In this document: one piece after another, positions 1 through 15,000 of the stretch | Numbering within the stretch: position 1 is the first letter of the stretch | Layout of the letters: each line of letters starts with the position of its first letter | Assembly: GCA_032622095.1 (NCBI GenBank) | Contig: CP136063.1 | Span: 15,355,814-15,419,813 of the forward strand | Origin: Siphonodentalium dalli | Taxonomy: Eukaryota > Mollusca > Scaphopoda > Gadilida > Siphonodentaliidae | Reading direction: 5' to 3' | Length of the DNA stretch: 64,000 nucleotides | Position numbers and translations under genes: made by a program | The notes under the pieces: generated by a model | Database searches by the model: none | What the model was told of the DNA's origin: nothing | Seen by the model: only the letters and a program-made list of their open reading frames with translations

Positions 1-3000
1 TTGTAATATTAGATATGAGTTGTAATAGTTTAGAGATGAGTTGTAATATTTTAGAGATGAGTTGTAATATTTTAGAGATGAGTTGTAATATTAGAGATGA
101 GTTGTAATATTAGATATGAGTTGTAATATTAGATATGAGTTGTAATATTAGATATGAGTTGTAATAGTTTAGAGATGAGTTGTAATATTTTAGAGATGAG
201 TTGTAATATTTTACAGATGAGTTGTAATATTAGAGATGAGTTGTAATATTAGAGATGAGTTGTAATATTTTAGAGATGAGTTGTAATATTAGAGATGAGT
301 TGTAATATTAGAGATGAGTTGTAATATTTTAGAGATGAGTTGTAATATTAGATATGAGTTGTAATATTAGATATGAGTTGTAATATTAGATATGAGTTGT
401 AATATTAGATATGAGTTGTAATAGTTTAGAGATGAGTTGTAATATTTTAGAGATGAGTTGTAATATTTTAGAGATGAGTTGTAATATTAGAGATGAGTTG
501 TAATATTAGAGATGAGTTGTAATATTTTAGAGATGAGTTGTAATATTAGAGATGAGTTGTAATATTAGAGATGAGTTGTAATATTTTAGAGATGAGTTGT
601 AATATTAGAGATGAGTTGTAATATTAGAGATGAGTTGTAATATTAGAGATGAGTTGTAATATTTTAGAGATGAGTTGTAATATTTTAGAGATGAGTTGTA
701 ATATTTTAGAGATGAGTTGTAATATTAAAGATGAGTTGTAATATTAGAGATGAGTTGTAATATTTTACAGATGAGTTGTAATATTTTAGAGATGAGTTGT
801 AATATTAGAGATGAGTTGTAATATTAGAGATGAGTTGTAATATTTTAGAGATGAGTTGTAATATTAGATATGAGTTGTAATATATTAGAGATGAGTTGTA
901 ATATTTTAGAGATGAGTTGTAATATTTTAGAGATGAGTTGTAATATTAGATATGAGTTGTAATATTTTAGAGATGAGTTGTAATATTAGATATGAGTTGT
1001 AATATTTTAGAGATGAGTTGTAATATTTTAGAGATGAGTTGTAATAGTTTAGATATGAGTTGTAATATTAGAGATGAGTTGTAATAGTTTAGAGATGAGT
1101 TGTAATATTTTAGAGATGAGTTGTAATATTTTAGAGATGAGTTGTAATATTAGAGATGAGTTGTAATATTAGAGATGAGTTGTAATATTTTAGAGATGAG
1201 TTGTAATATTAGAGATGAGTTGTAATATTAGAGATGAGTTGTAATATTTTAGAGATGAGTTGTAATATTAGATATGAGTTGTAATATTAGATATGAGTTG
1301 TAATATTAGATATGAGTTGTAATATTAGATATGAGTTGTAATAGTTTAGAGATGAGTTGTAATATTTTAGAGATGAGTTGTAATATTTTAGAGATGAGTT
1401 GTAATATTAGAGATGAGTTGTAATATTAGAGATGAGTTGTAATATTTTAGAGATGAGTTGTAATATTAGAGATGAGTTGTAATATTAGAGATGTTATATT
1501 TTAGAGATGAGTTGTAATATTAGAGATGAGTTGTAATATTAGAGATGAGTTGTAATATTAGAGATGAGTTGTAATATTTTAGAGATGAGTTGTAATATTT
1601 TAGAGATGAGTTGTAATATTTTAGAGATGAGTTGTAATATTAAAGATGAGTTGTAATATTAGAGATGAGTTGTAATATTTTACAGATGAGTTGTAATATT
1701 TTAGAGATGAGTTGTAATATTTTAGAGATGAGTTGTAATATTAGAGATGAGTTGTAATATTAGAGATGAGTTGTAATATTTTAGAGATGAGTTGTAATAT
1801 TAGAGATGAGTTGTAATATTAGAGATGAGTTGTAATATTTTAGAGATGAGTTGTAATATTAGATATGAGTTGTAATATTAGATATGAGTTGTAATATTAG
1901 ATATGAGTTGTAATATTAGATATGAGTTGTAATAGTTTAGAGATGAGTTGTAATATTTTAGAGATGAGTTGTAATATTTTAGAGATGAGTTGTAATATTA
2001 GAGATGAGTTGTAATATTAGAGATGAGTTGTAATATTTTAGAGATGAGTTGTAATATTAGAGATGAGTTGTAATATTAGAGATGAGTTGTAATATTTTAG
2101 AGATGAGTTGTAATATTAGAGATGAGTTGTAATATTAGATGAGTTGTAATATTAGAGATGAGTTGTAATATTTTAGAGATGAGTTGTAATATTTTAGAGA
2201 TGAGTTGTAATATTTTAGAGATGAGTTGTAATATTAAAGATGAGTTGTAATATTAGAGATGAGTTGTAATATTTACAGATGAGTTGTAATATTTTAGAGA
2301 TGAGTTGTAATATTAGAGATGAGTTGTAATATTAGAGATGAGTTGTAATTATATTAGAGATGAGTTGTAATATTAGATATGAGTTGTAATATATTAGAGA
2401 TGAGTTTGTAATATTTTAGAGATGAGTTGTAATATTTTAGAGATGAGTTGTAATATTAGATATGAGTTGTAATATTTTAGAGATGAGTTGTAATATTAGA
2501 TATGAGTTGTAATATTTTAGAGATGAGTTGTAATATTTTAGAGATGAGTTGTAATAGTTTAGATATGAGTTGTAATATTAGAGATGAGTTGTAATAGTTT
2601 AGAGATGAGTTGTAATATTTTAGAGATGAGTTGTAATATTTTAGAGATGAGTTGTAATATTAGAGATGAGTTGTAATATTAGAGATGAGTTGTAATATTT
2701 TTAGAGATGAGTTGTAATATTAGAGATGAGTTGTAATATTAGAGATGAGTTGTAATATTTTAGAGATGAGTTGTAATATTTTAGAGATGAGTTGTAATAT
2801 TAAAGATGAGTTGTAATATTAGAGATGAGTTGTAATATTAGATATGAGTTGTAATAGTTTAGAGATGAGTTGTAATATTTTAGAGATGAGTTGTAATATT
2901 TTAGAGATGAGTTGTAATATTAGAGATGAGTTGTAATATTAGATATGAGTTGTAATATTAGATATGAGTTGTAATAGTTTAGAGATGAGTTGTAATATTT

Positions 3001-6000
3001 TAGAGATGAGTTGTAATATTTTACAGATGAGTTGTAATATTAGAGATGAGTTGTAATATTAGAGATGAGTTGTAATATTTAGAGATGAGTTGTAATATTA
3101 GAGATGAGTTGTAATATTAGAGATGAGTTGTAATATTTTAGAGATGAGTTGTAATATTAGATATGAGTTGTAATATTAGATATGAGTTGTAATATTAGAT
3201 ATGAGTTGTATATTAGATATGAGTTGTAATAGTTTAGAGATGAGTTGTAATATTTTAGAGATGAGTTGTAATATTTTAGAGATGAGTTGTAATATTTAGA
3301 GATGAGTTGTAATATTAGTGGAGTGGATGAGTTGTAATATTTTAGAGATGAGTTGTAATATTAGAGATGAGTTGTAATATTAGAGATGAGTTGTAATATT
3401 TTAGAGATGAGTTGTAATATTAGAGATGAGTTGTAATATTAGAGATGAGTTGTAATATTAGAGATGAGTTGTAATATTTTAGAGATGAGTTGTAATATTT
3501 TAGAGATGAGTTGTAATATTTTAGAGATGAGTTGTAATATTAAAGATGAGTTGTAATATTAGAGATGAGTTGTAATATTTTACAGATGAGTTGTAATATT
3601 TTAGAGATGAGTTGTAATATTAGAGATGAGTTGTAATATTAGAGATGAGTTGTAATATTTTAGAGATGAGTTGTAATATTAGATATGAGTTGTAATATAT
3701 TAGAGATGAGTTGTAATATTTTAGAGATGAGTTGTAATATTTTAGAGATGAGTTGTAATATTAGATATGAGTTGTAATATTTTAGAGATGAGTTGTAATA
3801 TTAGATATGAGTTGTAATATTTTAGAGATGAGTTGTAATATTTTAGAGATGAGTTGTAATAGTTTAGATATGAGTTGTAATATTAGAGATGAGTTGTAAT
3901 AGTTTAGAGATGAGTTGTAATATTTTAGAGATGAGTTGTAATATTTTAGAGATGAGTTGTAATATTAGAGATGAGTTGTAATATTAGAGATGAGTTGTAA
4001 TATTTTAGAGATGAGTTGTAATATTAGAGATGAGTTGTAATATTAGAGATGAGTTGTAATATTTTAGAGATGAGTTGTAATATTAGATATGAGTTGTAAT
4101 ATTAGATATGAGTTGTAATATTAGATATGAGTTGTAATATTAGATATGAGTTGTAATAGTTTAGAGATGAGTTGTAATATTTTAGAGATGAGTTGTAATA
4201 TTTTAGAGATGAGTTGTAATATTAGAGATGAGTTGTAATATTAGAGATGAGTTGTAATATTTTAGAGATGAGTTGTAATATTAGAGATGAGTTGTAATAT
4301 TAGAGATGAGTTGTAATATTAGAGATGAGTTGTAATATTTTAGAGATGAGTTGTAATATTTTAGAGATGAGTTGTAATATTTTAGAGATGAGTTGTAATA
4401 TTAAAGATGAGTTGTAATATTAGAGATGAGTTGTAATATTTTACAGATGAGTTGTAATATTTTAGAGATGAGTTGTAATATTTTAGAGATGAGTTGTAAT
4501 ATTAGAGATGAGTTGTAATATTAGAGATGAGTTGTAATATTTTAGAGATGAGTTGTAATATTAGAGATGAGTTGTAATATTAGAGATGAGTTGTAATATT
4601 TTAGAGATGAGTTGTAATATTAGATATGAGTTGTAATATTAGATATGAGTTGTAATATTAGATATGAGTTGTAATATTAGATATGAGTTGTAATAGTTTA
4701 GAGATGAGTTGTAATATTTTAGAGATGAGTTGTAATATTTTAGAGATGAGTTGTAATATTAGAGATGAGTTGTAATATTAGAGATGAGTTGTAATATTTT
4801 AGAGATGAGTTGTAATATTAGAGATGAGTTGTAATATTAGAGATGAGTTGTAATATTTTAGAGATGAGTTGTAATATTAGAGATGAGTTGTAATATTAGA
4901 GATGAGTTGTAATATTAGAGATGAGTTGTAATATTTTAGAGATGAGTTGTAATATTTTAGAGATGAGTTGTAATATTTTAGAGATGAGTTGTAATATTAA
5001 AGATGAGTTGTAATATTAGAGATGAGTTGTAATATTTTACAGATGAGTTGTAATATTTTAGAGATGAGTTGTAATATTAGAGATGAGTTGTAATATTAGA
5101 GATGAGTTGTAATATTTTAGAGATGAGTTGTAATATTAGATATGAGTTGTAATATATTAGAGATGAGTTGTAATATTTTAGAGATGAGTTGTAATATTTT
5201 AGAGATGAGTTGTAATATTAGATATGAGTTGTAATATTTTAGAGATGAGTTGTAATATTAGATATGAGTTGTAATATTTTAGAGATGAGTTGTAATATTT
5301 TAGAGATGAGTTGTAATAGTTTAGATATGAGTTGTAATATTAGAGATGAGTTGTAATAGTTTAGAGATGAGTTGTAATATTTTAGAGATGAGTTGTAATA
5401 TTTTAGAGATGAGTTGTAATATTAGAGATGAGTTGTAATATTAGAGATGAGTTGTAATATTTTAGAGATGAGTTGTAATATTAGAGATGAGTTGTAATAT
5501 TAGAGATGAGTTGTAATATTTTAGAGATGAGTTGTAATATTAGATATGAGTTGTAATATTAGATATGAGTTGTAATATTAGATATGAGTTGTAATATTAG
5601 ATATGAGTTGTAATAGTTTAGAGATGAGTTGTAATATTTTAGAGATGAGTTGTAATATTTTAGAGATGAGTTGTAATATTTTAGAGATGAGTTGTAATAT
5701 TAGAGATGAGTTGTAATATTAGAGATGAGTTGTAATATTAGAGATGAGTTGTAATATTAGAGATGAGTTGTAATATTTTAGAGATGAGTTGTAATATTAG
5801 AGATGAGTTGTAATATTAGAGATGAGTTGTAATATTTTAGAGATGAGTTGTAATATTTTAGAGATGAGTTGTAATATTAAAGATGAGTTGTAATATTAGA
5901 GATGAGTTGTAATATTAGATATGAGTTGTAATAGTTTAGAGATGAGTTGTAATATTTTAGAGATGAGTTGTAATATTTTAGAGATGAGTTGTAATATTAG

Positions 6001-9000
6001 AGATGAGTTGTAATATTAGATATGAGTTGTAATATTAGATATGATATGAGTTGTAATATTAGATATGAGTTGTAATAGTTTAGAGATGAGTTGTAATATT
6101 TTAGAGATGAGTTGTAATATTTTACAGATGAGTTGTAATATTAGAGATGAGTTGTAATATTAGAGATGAGTTGTAATATTAGATATGAGTTGTAATATTA
6201 GATATGAGTTGTAATAGTTTAGAGATGAGTTGTAATATTTTAGAGATGAGTTGTAATATTTTACAGATGAGTTGTAATATTAGAGATGAGTTGTAATATT
6301 AGAGATGAGTTGTAATATTTTAGAGATGAGTTGTAATATTTAGAGATGAGTTGTAATATTAGAGATGAGTTGTAATATTTTAGAGATGAGTTGTAATATT
6401 AGAGATGAGTTGTAATATTAGATATGAGTTGTAATATTAGATATGAGTTGTAATATTAGATATGAGTTGTAATAGTTTAGAGATGAGTTGTAATATTTTA
6501 GAGATGAGTTGTAATATTTTAGAGATGAGTTGTAATATTAGAGATGAGTTGTAATATTAGAGATGAGTTGTAATATTTTAGAGATGAGTTGTAATATTTT
6601 AGAGATGAGTTGTAATATTTTAGAGATGAGTTGTAATATTAAAGATGAGTTGTAATATTAGAGATGAGTTGTAATATTTTACAGATGAGTTGTAATATTT
6701 TAGAGATGAGTTGTAATATTAGAGATGAGTTGTAATATTAGAGATGAGTTGTAATATTTTAGAGATGAGTTGTAATATTAGATATGAGTTGTAATATATT
6801 AGAGATGAGTTGTAATATTTTAGAGATGAGTTGTAATATTTTAGAGATGAGTTGTAATATTAAGATATGAGTTGTAATATTTTTAGAGATGAGTTGTAAT
6901 ATTAGATATGAGTTGTAATATTTTAGAGATGAGTTGTAATATTTTAGAGATGAGTTGTAATAGTTTAGATATGAGTTGTAATATTAGAGATGAGTTGTAA
7001 ATAGTGTAGAGATGAAGTGTAATATTTTAGAGATGAGTTGTAATATTTTAGAGATGAGTTGTAATATTAGAGGATGAGTTGTAATATTAGAGATGAGTTG
7101 TAATATTTAGAGATGAGTTGTAATATTTAGAGATGAGTTGTAGATATTAGAGATGGAGTTGTAATATTTTAGAGATGAGTTGTAATATTAGATATTGAGT
7201 TGTAATATTAGATATGAGTTGTATAATATTAGATATGAGTTGTAATATTAGATATGAGTTGTAATAGTTTAGAGATGAGTTGTAATATTTTAGAGATGAG
7301 TTGTAATATTTTAGAGATGAGTTGTAATATTAGAGATGAGTTGTAATATTAGAGATGAGTTGTAATATTTTAGAGATGAGTTGTAATATTAGAGATGAGT
7401 TGTAATATTAGAGATGAGTTGTAATATTTTAGAGATGAGTTGTAATATTAGAGATGAGTTGTAATATTAGAGATGAGTTGTAATATTAGAGATGAGTTGT
7501 AATATTTTAGAGATGAGTTGTAATATTTTAGAGATGAGTTGTAATATTTTAGAGATGAGTTGTAATATTAAAGATGAGTTGTAATATTAGAGATGAGTTG
7601 TAATATTTTACAGATGAGTTGTAATATTTTAGAGATGAGTTGTAATATTAGAGATGAGTTGTAATATTAGAGATGAGTTGTAATATTTTAGAGATGAGTT
7701 GTAATATTAGAGATGAGTTGTAATATTAGAGATGAGTTGTAATATTTTAGAGATGAGTTGTAATATTAGATATGAGTTGTAATATATTAGAGATGAGTTG
7801 TAATATTTTAGAGATGAGTTGTAATATTTTAGAGATGAGTTGTAATATTAGATATGAGTTGTAATATTTTAGAGATGAGTTGTAATATTAGATATGAGTT
7901 GTAATATTTTAGAGATGAGTTGTAATATTTTAGAGATGAGTTGTAATAGTTTAGATATGAGTTGTAATATTAGAGATGAGTTGTAATAGTTTAGAGATGA
8001 GTTGTAATATTTTAGAGATGAGTTGTAATATTTTAGAGATGAGTTGTAATATTAGAGATGAGTTGTAATATTAGAGATGAGTTGTAATATTTTAGAGATG
8101 AGTTGTAATATTAGATATGAGTTGTAATATTAGATATGAGTTGTAATATTAGATATGAGTTGTAATATTAGATATGAGTTGTAATAGTTTAGAGATGAGT
8201 TGTAATATTTTAGAGATGAGTTGTAATATTTTAGAGATGAGTTGTAATATTAGAGATGAGTTGTAATATTAGAGATGAGTTGTAATATTTTAGAGATGAG
8301 TTGTAATATTAGAGATGAGTTGTAATATTAGAGATGAGTTGTAATATTAGAGATGAGTTGTAATATTTTAGAGATGAGTTGTAATATTAGAGATGAGTTG
8401 TAATATTAGAGATGAGTTGTAATATTATAGATGAGTTGTTATATTTTAGAGATGAGTTGTAATATTTTAGAGATGAGTTGTAATATTTTAGAGATGAGTT
8501 GTAATATTAAAGATGAGTTGTAATATTAGAGATGAGTTGTAATATTTTACAGATGAGTTGTAATATTTTAGAGATGAGTTGTAATATTAGAGATGAGTTG
8601 TAATATTAGAGATGAGTTGTAATATTTTAGAGATGAGTTGTAATATTAGAGATGAGTTGTAATATTAGAGATGAGTTGTAATATTTTAGAGATGAGTTGT
8701 AATATTTTAGAGATGAGTTGTAATATTAAAGATGAGTTGTAATATTAGAGATGAGTTGTAATATTAGAGATGAGTTGTAATATTTTAGAGATGAGTTGTA
8801 ATATTAGAGATGAGTTGTAATATTAGAGATGAGTTGTAATATTTTAGAGATGAGTTGTAATATTAGAGATGAGTTGTAATATTAGAGATGAGTTGTAATA
8901 TTTTAGAGATGAGTTGTAATATTTTAGAGATGAGTTGTAATATTAAAGATGAGTTGTAATATTAGAGATGAGTTGTTATATTTTAGAGATGAGTTGTAAT

Positions 9001-12000
9001 ATTTTAGAGATGAGTTGTAATATTTTAGAGATGAGTTGTAATATTAAAGATGAGTTGTAATATTAGAGATGAGTTGTAATATTTTACAGATGAGTTGTAA
9101 TATTTTAGAGATGAGTTGTAATATTAGAGATGAGTTGTAATATTAGAGATGAGTTGTAATATTTTAGAGATGAGTTGTAATATTTTAGAGATGAGTTGTA
9201 ATATATTAGAGATGAGTTGTAATATTAGAGATGAGTTGTAATATTTTAGAGATGAGTTGTAATAGTTTAGAGATGAGTTGTAATATTAGAGATGAGTTGT
9301 AATATTAGAGATGAGTTGTAATATTTTAGAGATGAGTTGTAATATTAGAGATGAGTTGTAATAGTTTAGAGATGAGTTGTAATATTTTAGAGATGAGTTG
9401 TAATATTTTAGAGATGAGTTGTAATATTAGAGATGAGTTGTAATATTAGAGATGAGTTGTAATATTTTAGAGATGGGTTGTAATATTAGAGATGAGTTGT
9501 AATAGTTTAGAGATGAGTTGTAATATTTTAGAGATGAGTTGTAATATTAGAGATGAGTTGTAATATTTTAGAGATGAGTTGTAATATTTTAGAGATGAGT
9601 TGTAATATTAGATATGAGTTGTAATATTTTAGAGATGAGTTGTAATATTAGATATGAGTTGTAATATTTTAGAGATGAGTTGTAATATTTTAGAGATGAG
9701 TTGTAATAGTTTAGATATGAGTTGTAATATTAGAGATGAGTTGTAATATTTTAGAGATGAGTTGTAATATTTTAGAGATGAGTTGTAATATTAGAGATGA
9801 GTTGTAATATTTTAGAGATGAGTTGTAATATTTTAGAGATGAGTTGTAATATTTTAGAGATGAGTTGTAATAGTTTAGATATGAGTTGTAATATTAGAGA
9901 TGAGTTGTAATATTTTAGAGATGAGTTGTAATATTTTAGAGATGAGTTGTAATATTTTAGAGATGAGTTGTAATATTAGATATGAGTTGTAATATATTAG
10001 AGATGAGTTGTAATATTTTAGAGATGAGTTGTAATATTTTAGAGATGAGTTGTAATATTAGATATGAGTTGTAATATTTTAGAGATGAGTTGTAATATTA
10101 GATATGAGTTGTAATATTTTAGAGATGAGTTGTAATATTTTAGAGATGAGTTGTAATAGTTTAGATATGAGTTGTAATATTAGAGATGAGTTGTAATAGT
10201 TTAGAGATGAGTTGTAATATTTTAGAGATGAGTTGTAATATTTTAGAGATGAGTTGTAATATTAGAGATGAGTTGTAATATTAGAGATGAGTTGTAATAT
10301 TTTAGAGATGAGTTGTAATATTAGAGATGAGTTGTAATATTAGAGATGAGTTGTAATATTTTAGAGATGAGTTGTAATATTAGATATGAGTTGTAATATT
10401 AGATATGAGTTGTAATATTAGATATGAGTTGTAATATTAGATATGAGTTGTAATAGTTTAGAGATGAGTTGTAATATTTTAGAGATGAGTTGTAATATTT
10501 TAGAGATGAGTTGTAATATTATAGATGAGTTGTAATATTAGAGATGAGTTGTAATATTTTAGAGATGAGTTGTAATATTAGAGATGAGTTGTAATATTAG
10601 AGATGAGTTGTAATATTTTAGAGATGAGTTGTAATATTAGAGATGAGTTGTAATATTAGAGATGAGTTGTAATATTAGAGATGAGTTGTAATATTTTAGA
10701 GATGAGTTGTAATATTTTAGAGATGAGTTGTAATATTTTAGAGATGAGTTGTAATATTAAAGATGAGTTGTAATATTAGAGATGAGTTGTAATATTTTAC
10801 AGATGAGTTGTAATATTTTAGAGATGAGTTGTAATATTAGAGATGAGTTGTAATATTAGAGATGAGTTGTAATATTTTAGAGATGAGTTGTAATATTAGA
10901 TATGAGTTGTAATATATTAGAGATGAGTTGTAATATTTTAGAGATGAGTTGTAATATTTTAGAGATGAGTTGTAATATTAGATATGAGTTGTAATATTTT
11001 AGAGATGAGTTGTAATATTAGATATGAGTTGTAATATTTTAGAGATGAGTTGTAATATTTTAGAGATGAGTTGTAATAGTTTAGATATGAGTTGTAATAT
11101 TAGAGATGAGTTGTAATAGTTTAGAGATGAGTTGTAATATTTTAGAGATGAGTTGTAATATTTTAGAGATGAGTTGTAATATTAGAGATGAGTTGTAATA
11201 TTAGAGATGAGTTGTAATATTTTAGAGATGAGTTGTAATATTAGAGATGAGTTGTAATATTAGAGATGAGTTGTAATATTTTAGAGATGAGTTGTAATAT
11301 TAGATATGAGTTGTAATATTAGATATGAGTTGTAATATTAGATATGAGTTGTAATATTAGATATGAGTTGTAATAGTTTAGAGATGAGTTGTAATATTTT
11401 AGAGATGAGTTGTAATATTTTAGAGATGAGTTGTAATATTAGAGATGAGTTGTAATATTAGAGATGAGTTGTAATATTTTAGAGATGAGTTGTAATATTA
11501 GAGATGAGTTGTAATATTAGAGATGAGTTGTAATATTTTAGAGATGAGTTGTAATATTAGAGATGAGTTGTAATATTAGAGATGAGTTGTAATATTAGAG
11601 ATGAGTTGTAATATTTTAGAGATGAGTTGTAATATTTTAGAGATGAGTTGTAATATTTTAGAGATGAGTTGTAATATTAAAGATGAGTTGTAATATTAGA
11701 GATGAGTTGTAATATTTTACAGATGAGTTGTAATATTTTAGAGATGAGTTGTAATATTAGAGATGAGTTGTAATATTAGAGATGAGTTGTAATATTTTAG
11801 AGATGAGTTGTAATATTAGAGATGAGTTGTAATATTAGAGATGAGTTGTAATATTTTAGAGATGAGTTGTAATATTAGATATGAGTTGTAATATATTAGA
11901 GATGAGTTGTAATATTTTAGAGATGAGTTGTAATATTTTAGAGATGAGTTGTAATATTAGATATGAGTTGTAATATTTTAGAGATGAGTTGTAATATTAG

Positions 12001-15000
12001 ATATGAGTTGTAATATTTTAGAGATGAGTTGTAATATTTTAGAGATGAGTTGTAATAGTTTAGATATGAGTTGTAATATTAGAGATGAGTTGTAATAGTT
12101 TAGAGATGAGTTGTAATATTTTAGAGATGAGTTGTAATATTTTAGAGATGAGTTGTAATATTAGAGATGAGTTGTAATATTAGAGATGAGTTGTAATATT
12201 TTAGAGATGAGTTGTAATATTAGATATGAGTTGTAATATTAGATATGAGTTGTAATATTAGATATGAGTTGTAATATTAGATATGAGTTGTAATAGTTTA
12301 GAGATGAGTTGTAATATTTTAGAGATGAGTTGTAATATTTTAGAGATGAGTTGTAATATTAGAGATGAGTTGTAATATTAGAGATGAGTTGTAATATTTT
12401 AGAGATGAGTTGTAATATTAGAGATGAGTTGTAATATTAGAGATGAGTTGTAATATTTTAGAGATGAGTTGTAATATTAGAGATGAGTTGTAATATTAGA
12501 GATGAGTTGTAATATTAGAGATGAGTTGTTATATTTTAGAGATGAGTTGTAATATTTTAGAGATGAGTTGTAATATTTTAGAGATGAGTTGTAATATTAA
12601 AGATGAGTTGTAATATTAGAGATGAGTTGTAATATTTTACAGATGAGTTGTAATATTTTAGAGATGAGTTGTAATATTAGAGATGAGTTGTAATATTAGA
12701 GATGAGTTGTAATATTTTAGAGATGAGTTGTAATATTAGAGATGAGTTGTAATATTAGAGATGAGTTGTAATATTTTAGAGATGAGTTGTAATATTTTAG
12801 AGATGAGTTGTAATATTAAAGATGAGTTGTAATATTAGAGATGAGTTGTAATATTAGAGATGAGTTGTAATATTTTAGAGATGAGTTGTAATATTAGAGA
12901 TGAGTTGTAATATTAGAGATGAGTTGTAATATTTTAGAGATGAGTTGTAATATTAGAGATGAGTTGTAATATTAGAGATGAGTTGTAATATTTTAGAGAT
13001 GAGTTGTAATATTTTAGAGATGAGTTGTAATATTAAAGATGAGTTGTAATATTAGAGATGAGTTGTAATATTAGATATGAGTTGTAATAGTTTAGAGATG
13101 AGTTGTAATATTTTAGAGATGAGTTGTAATATTTTAGAGATGAGTTGTAATATTAGAGATGAGTTGTAATATTAGATATGAGTTGTAATATTAGATATGA
13201 GTTGTAATATTAGATATGAGTTGTAATAGTTTAGAGATGAGTTGTAATATTTTAGAGATGAGTTGTAATATTTTACAGATGAGTTGTAATATTAGAGATG
13301 AGTTGTAATATTAGAGATGAGTTGTAATATTTTAGAGATGAGTTGTAATATTAGAGATGAGTTGTAATATTAGAGATGAGTTGTAATATTTTAGAGATGA
13401 GTTGTAATATTAGATATGAGTTGTAATATTAGATATGAGTTGTAATATTAGATATGAGTTGTAATATTAGATATGAGTTGTAATAGTTTAGAGATGAGTT
13501 GTAATATTTTAGAGATGAGTTGTAATATTTTAGAGATGAGTTGTAATATTAGAGATGAGTTGTAATATTAGAGATGAGTTGTAATATTTTAGAGATGAGT
13601 TGTAATATTAGAGATGAGTTGTAATATTAGAGATGAGTTGTAATATTTTAGAGATGAGTTGTAATATTAGAGATGAGTTGTAATATTAGAGATGAGTTGT
13701 AATATTAGAGATGAGTTGTAATATTTTAGAGATGAGTTGTAATATTTTAGAGATGAGTTGTAATATTTTAGAGATGAGTTGTAATATTAAAGATGAGTTG
13801 TAATATTAGAGATGAGTTGTAATATTTTACAGATGAGTTGTAATATTTTAGAGATGAGTTGTAATATTAGAGATGAGTTGTAATATTAGAGATGAGTTGT
13901 AATATTTTAGAGATGAGTTGTAATATTAGATATGAGTTGTAATATATTAGAGATGAGTTGTAATATTTTAGAGATGAGTTGTAATATTTTAGAGATGAGT
14001 TGTAATATTAGATATGAGTTGTAATATTTTAGAGATGAGTTGTAATATTAGATATGAGTTGTAATATTTTAGAGATGAGTTGTAATATTTTAGAGATGAG
14101 TTGTAATAGTTTAGATATGAGTTGTAATATTAGAGATGAGTTGTAATAGTTTAGAGATGAGTTGTAATATTTTAGAGATGAGTTGTAATATTTTAGAGAT
14201 GAGTTGTAATATTAGAGATGAGTTGTAATATTAGAGATGAGTTGTAATATTTTAGAGATGAGTTGTAATATTAGAGATGAGTTGTAATATTAGAGATGAG
14301 TTGTAATATTTTAGAGATGAGTTGTAATATTAGATATGAGTTGTAATATTAGATATGAGTTGTAATATTAGATATGAGTTGTAATATTAGATATGAGTTG
14401 TAATAGTTTAGAGATGAGTTGTAATATTTTAGAGATGAGTTGTAATATTTTAGAGATGAGTTGTAATATTAGAGATGAGTTGTAATATTAGAGATGAGTT
14501 GTAATATTTTAGAGATGAGTTGTAATATTAGAGATGAGTTGTAATATTAGAGATGAGTTGTAATATTTTAGAGATGAGTTTTAATATTAGAGATGAGTTG
14601 TAATATTAGAGATGAGTTGTAATATTAGAAATGAGTTGTAATATTTTAGAGATGAGTTGTAATATTTTAGAGATGAGTTGTAATATTTTAGAGATGAGTT
14701 GTAATATTAAAGATGAGTTGTAATATTAGAGATGAGTTGTAATATTTTACAGATGAGTTGTAATATTTTAGAGATGAGTTGTAATATTAGAGATGAGTTG
14801 TAATATTAGAGATGAGTTGTAATATTTTAGAGATGAGTTGTAATATTAGAGATGAGTTGTAATATTAGAGATGAGTTGTAATATTTTAGAGATGAGTTGT
14901 AATATTAGATATGAGTTGTAATATATTAGAGATGAGTTGTAATATTTTAGAGATGAGTTGTAATATTTTAGAGATGAGTTGTAATATTAGATATGAGTTG

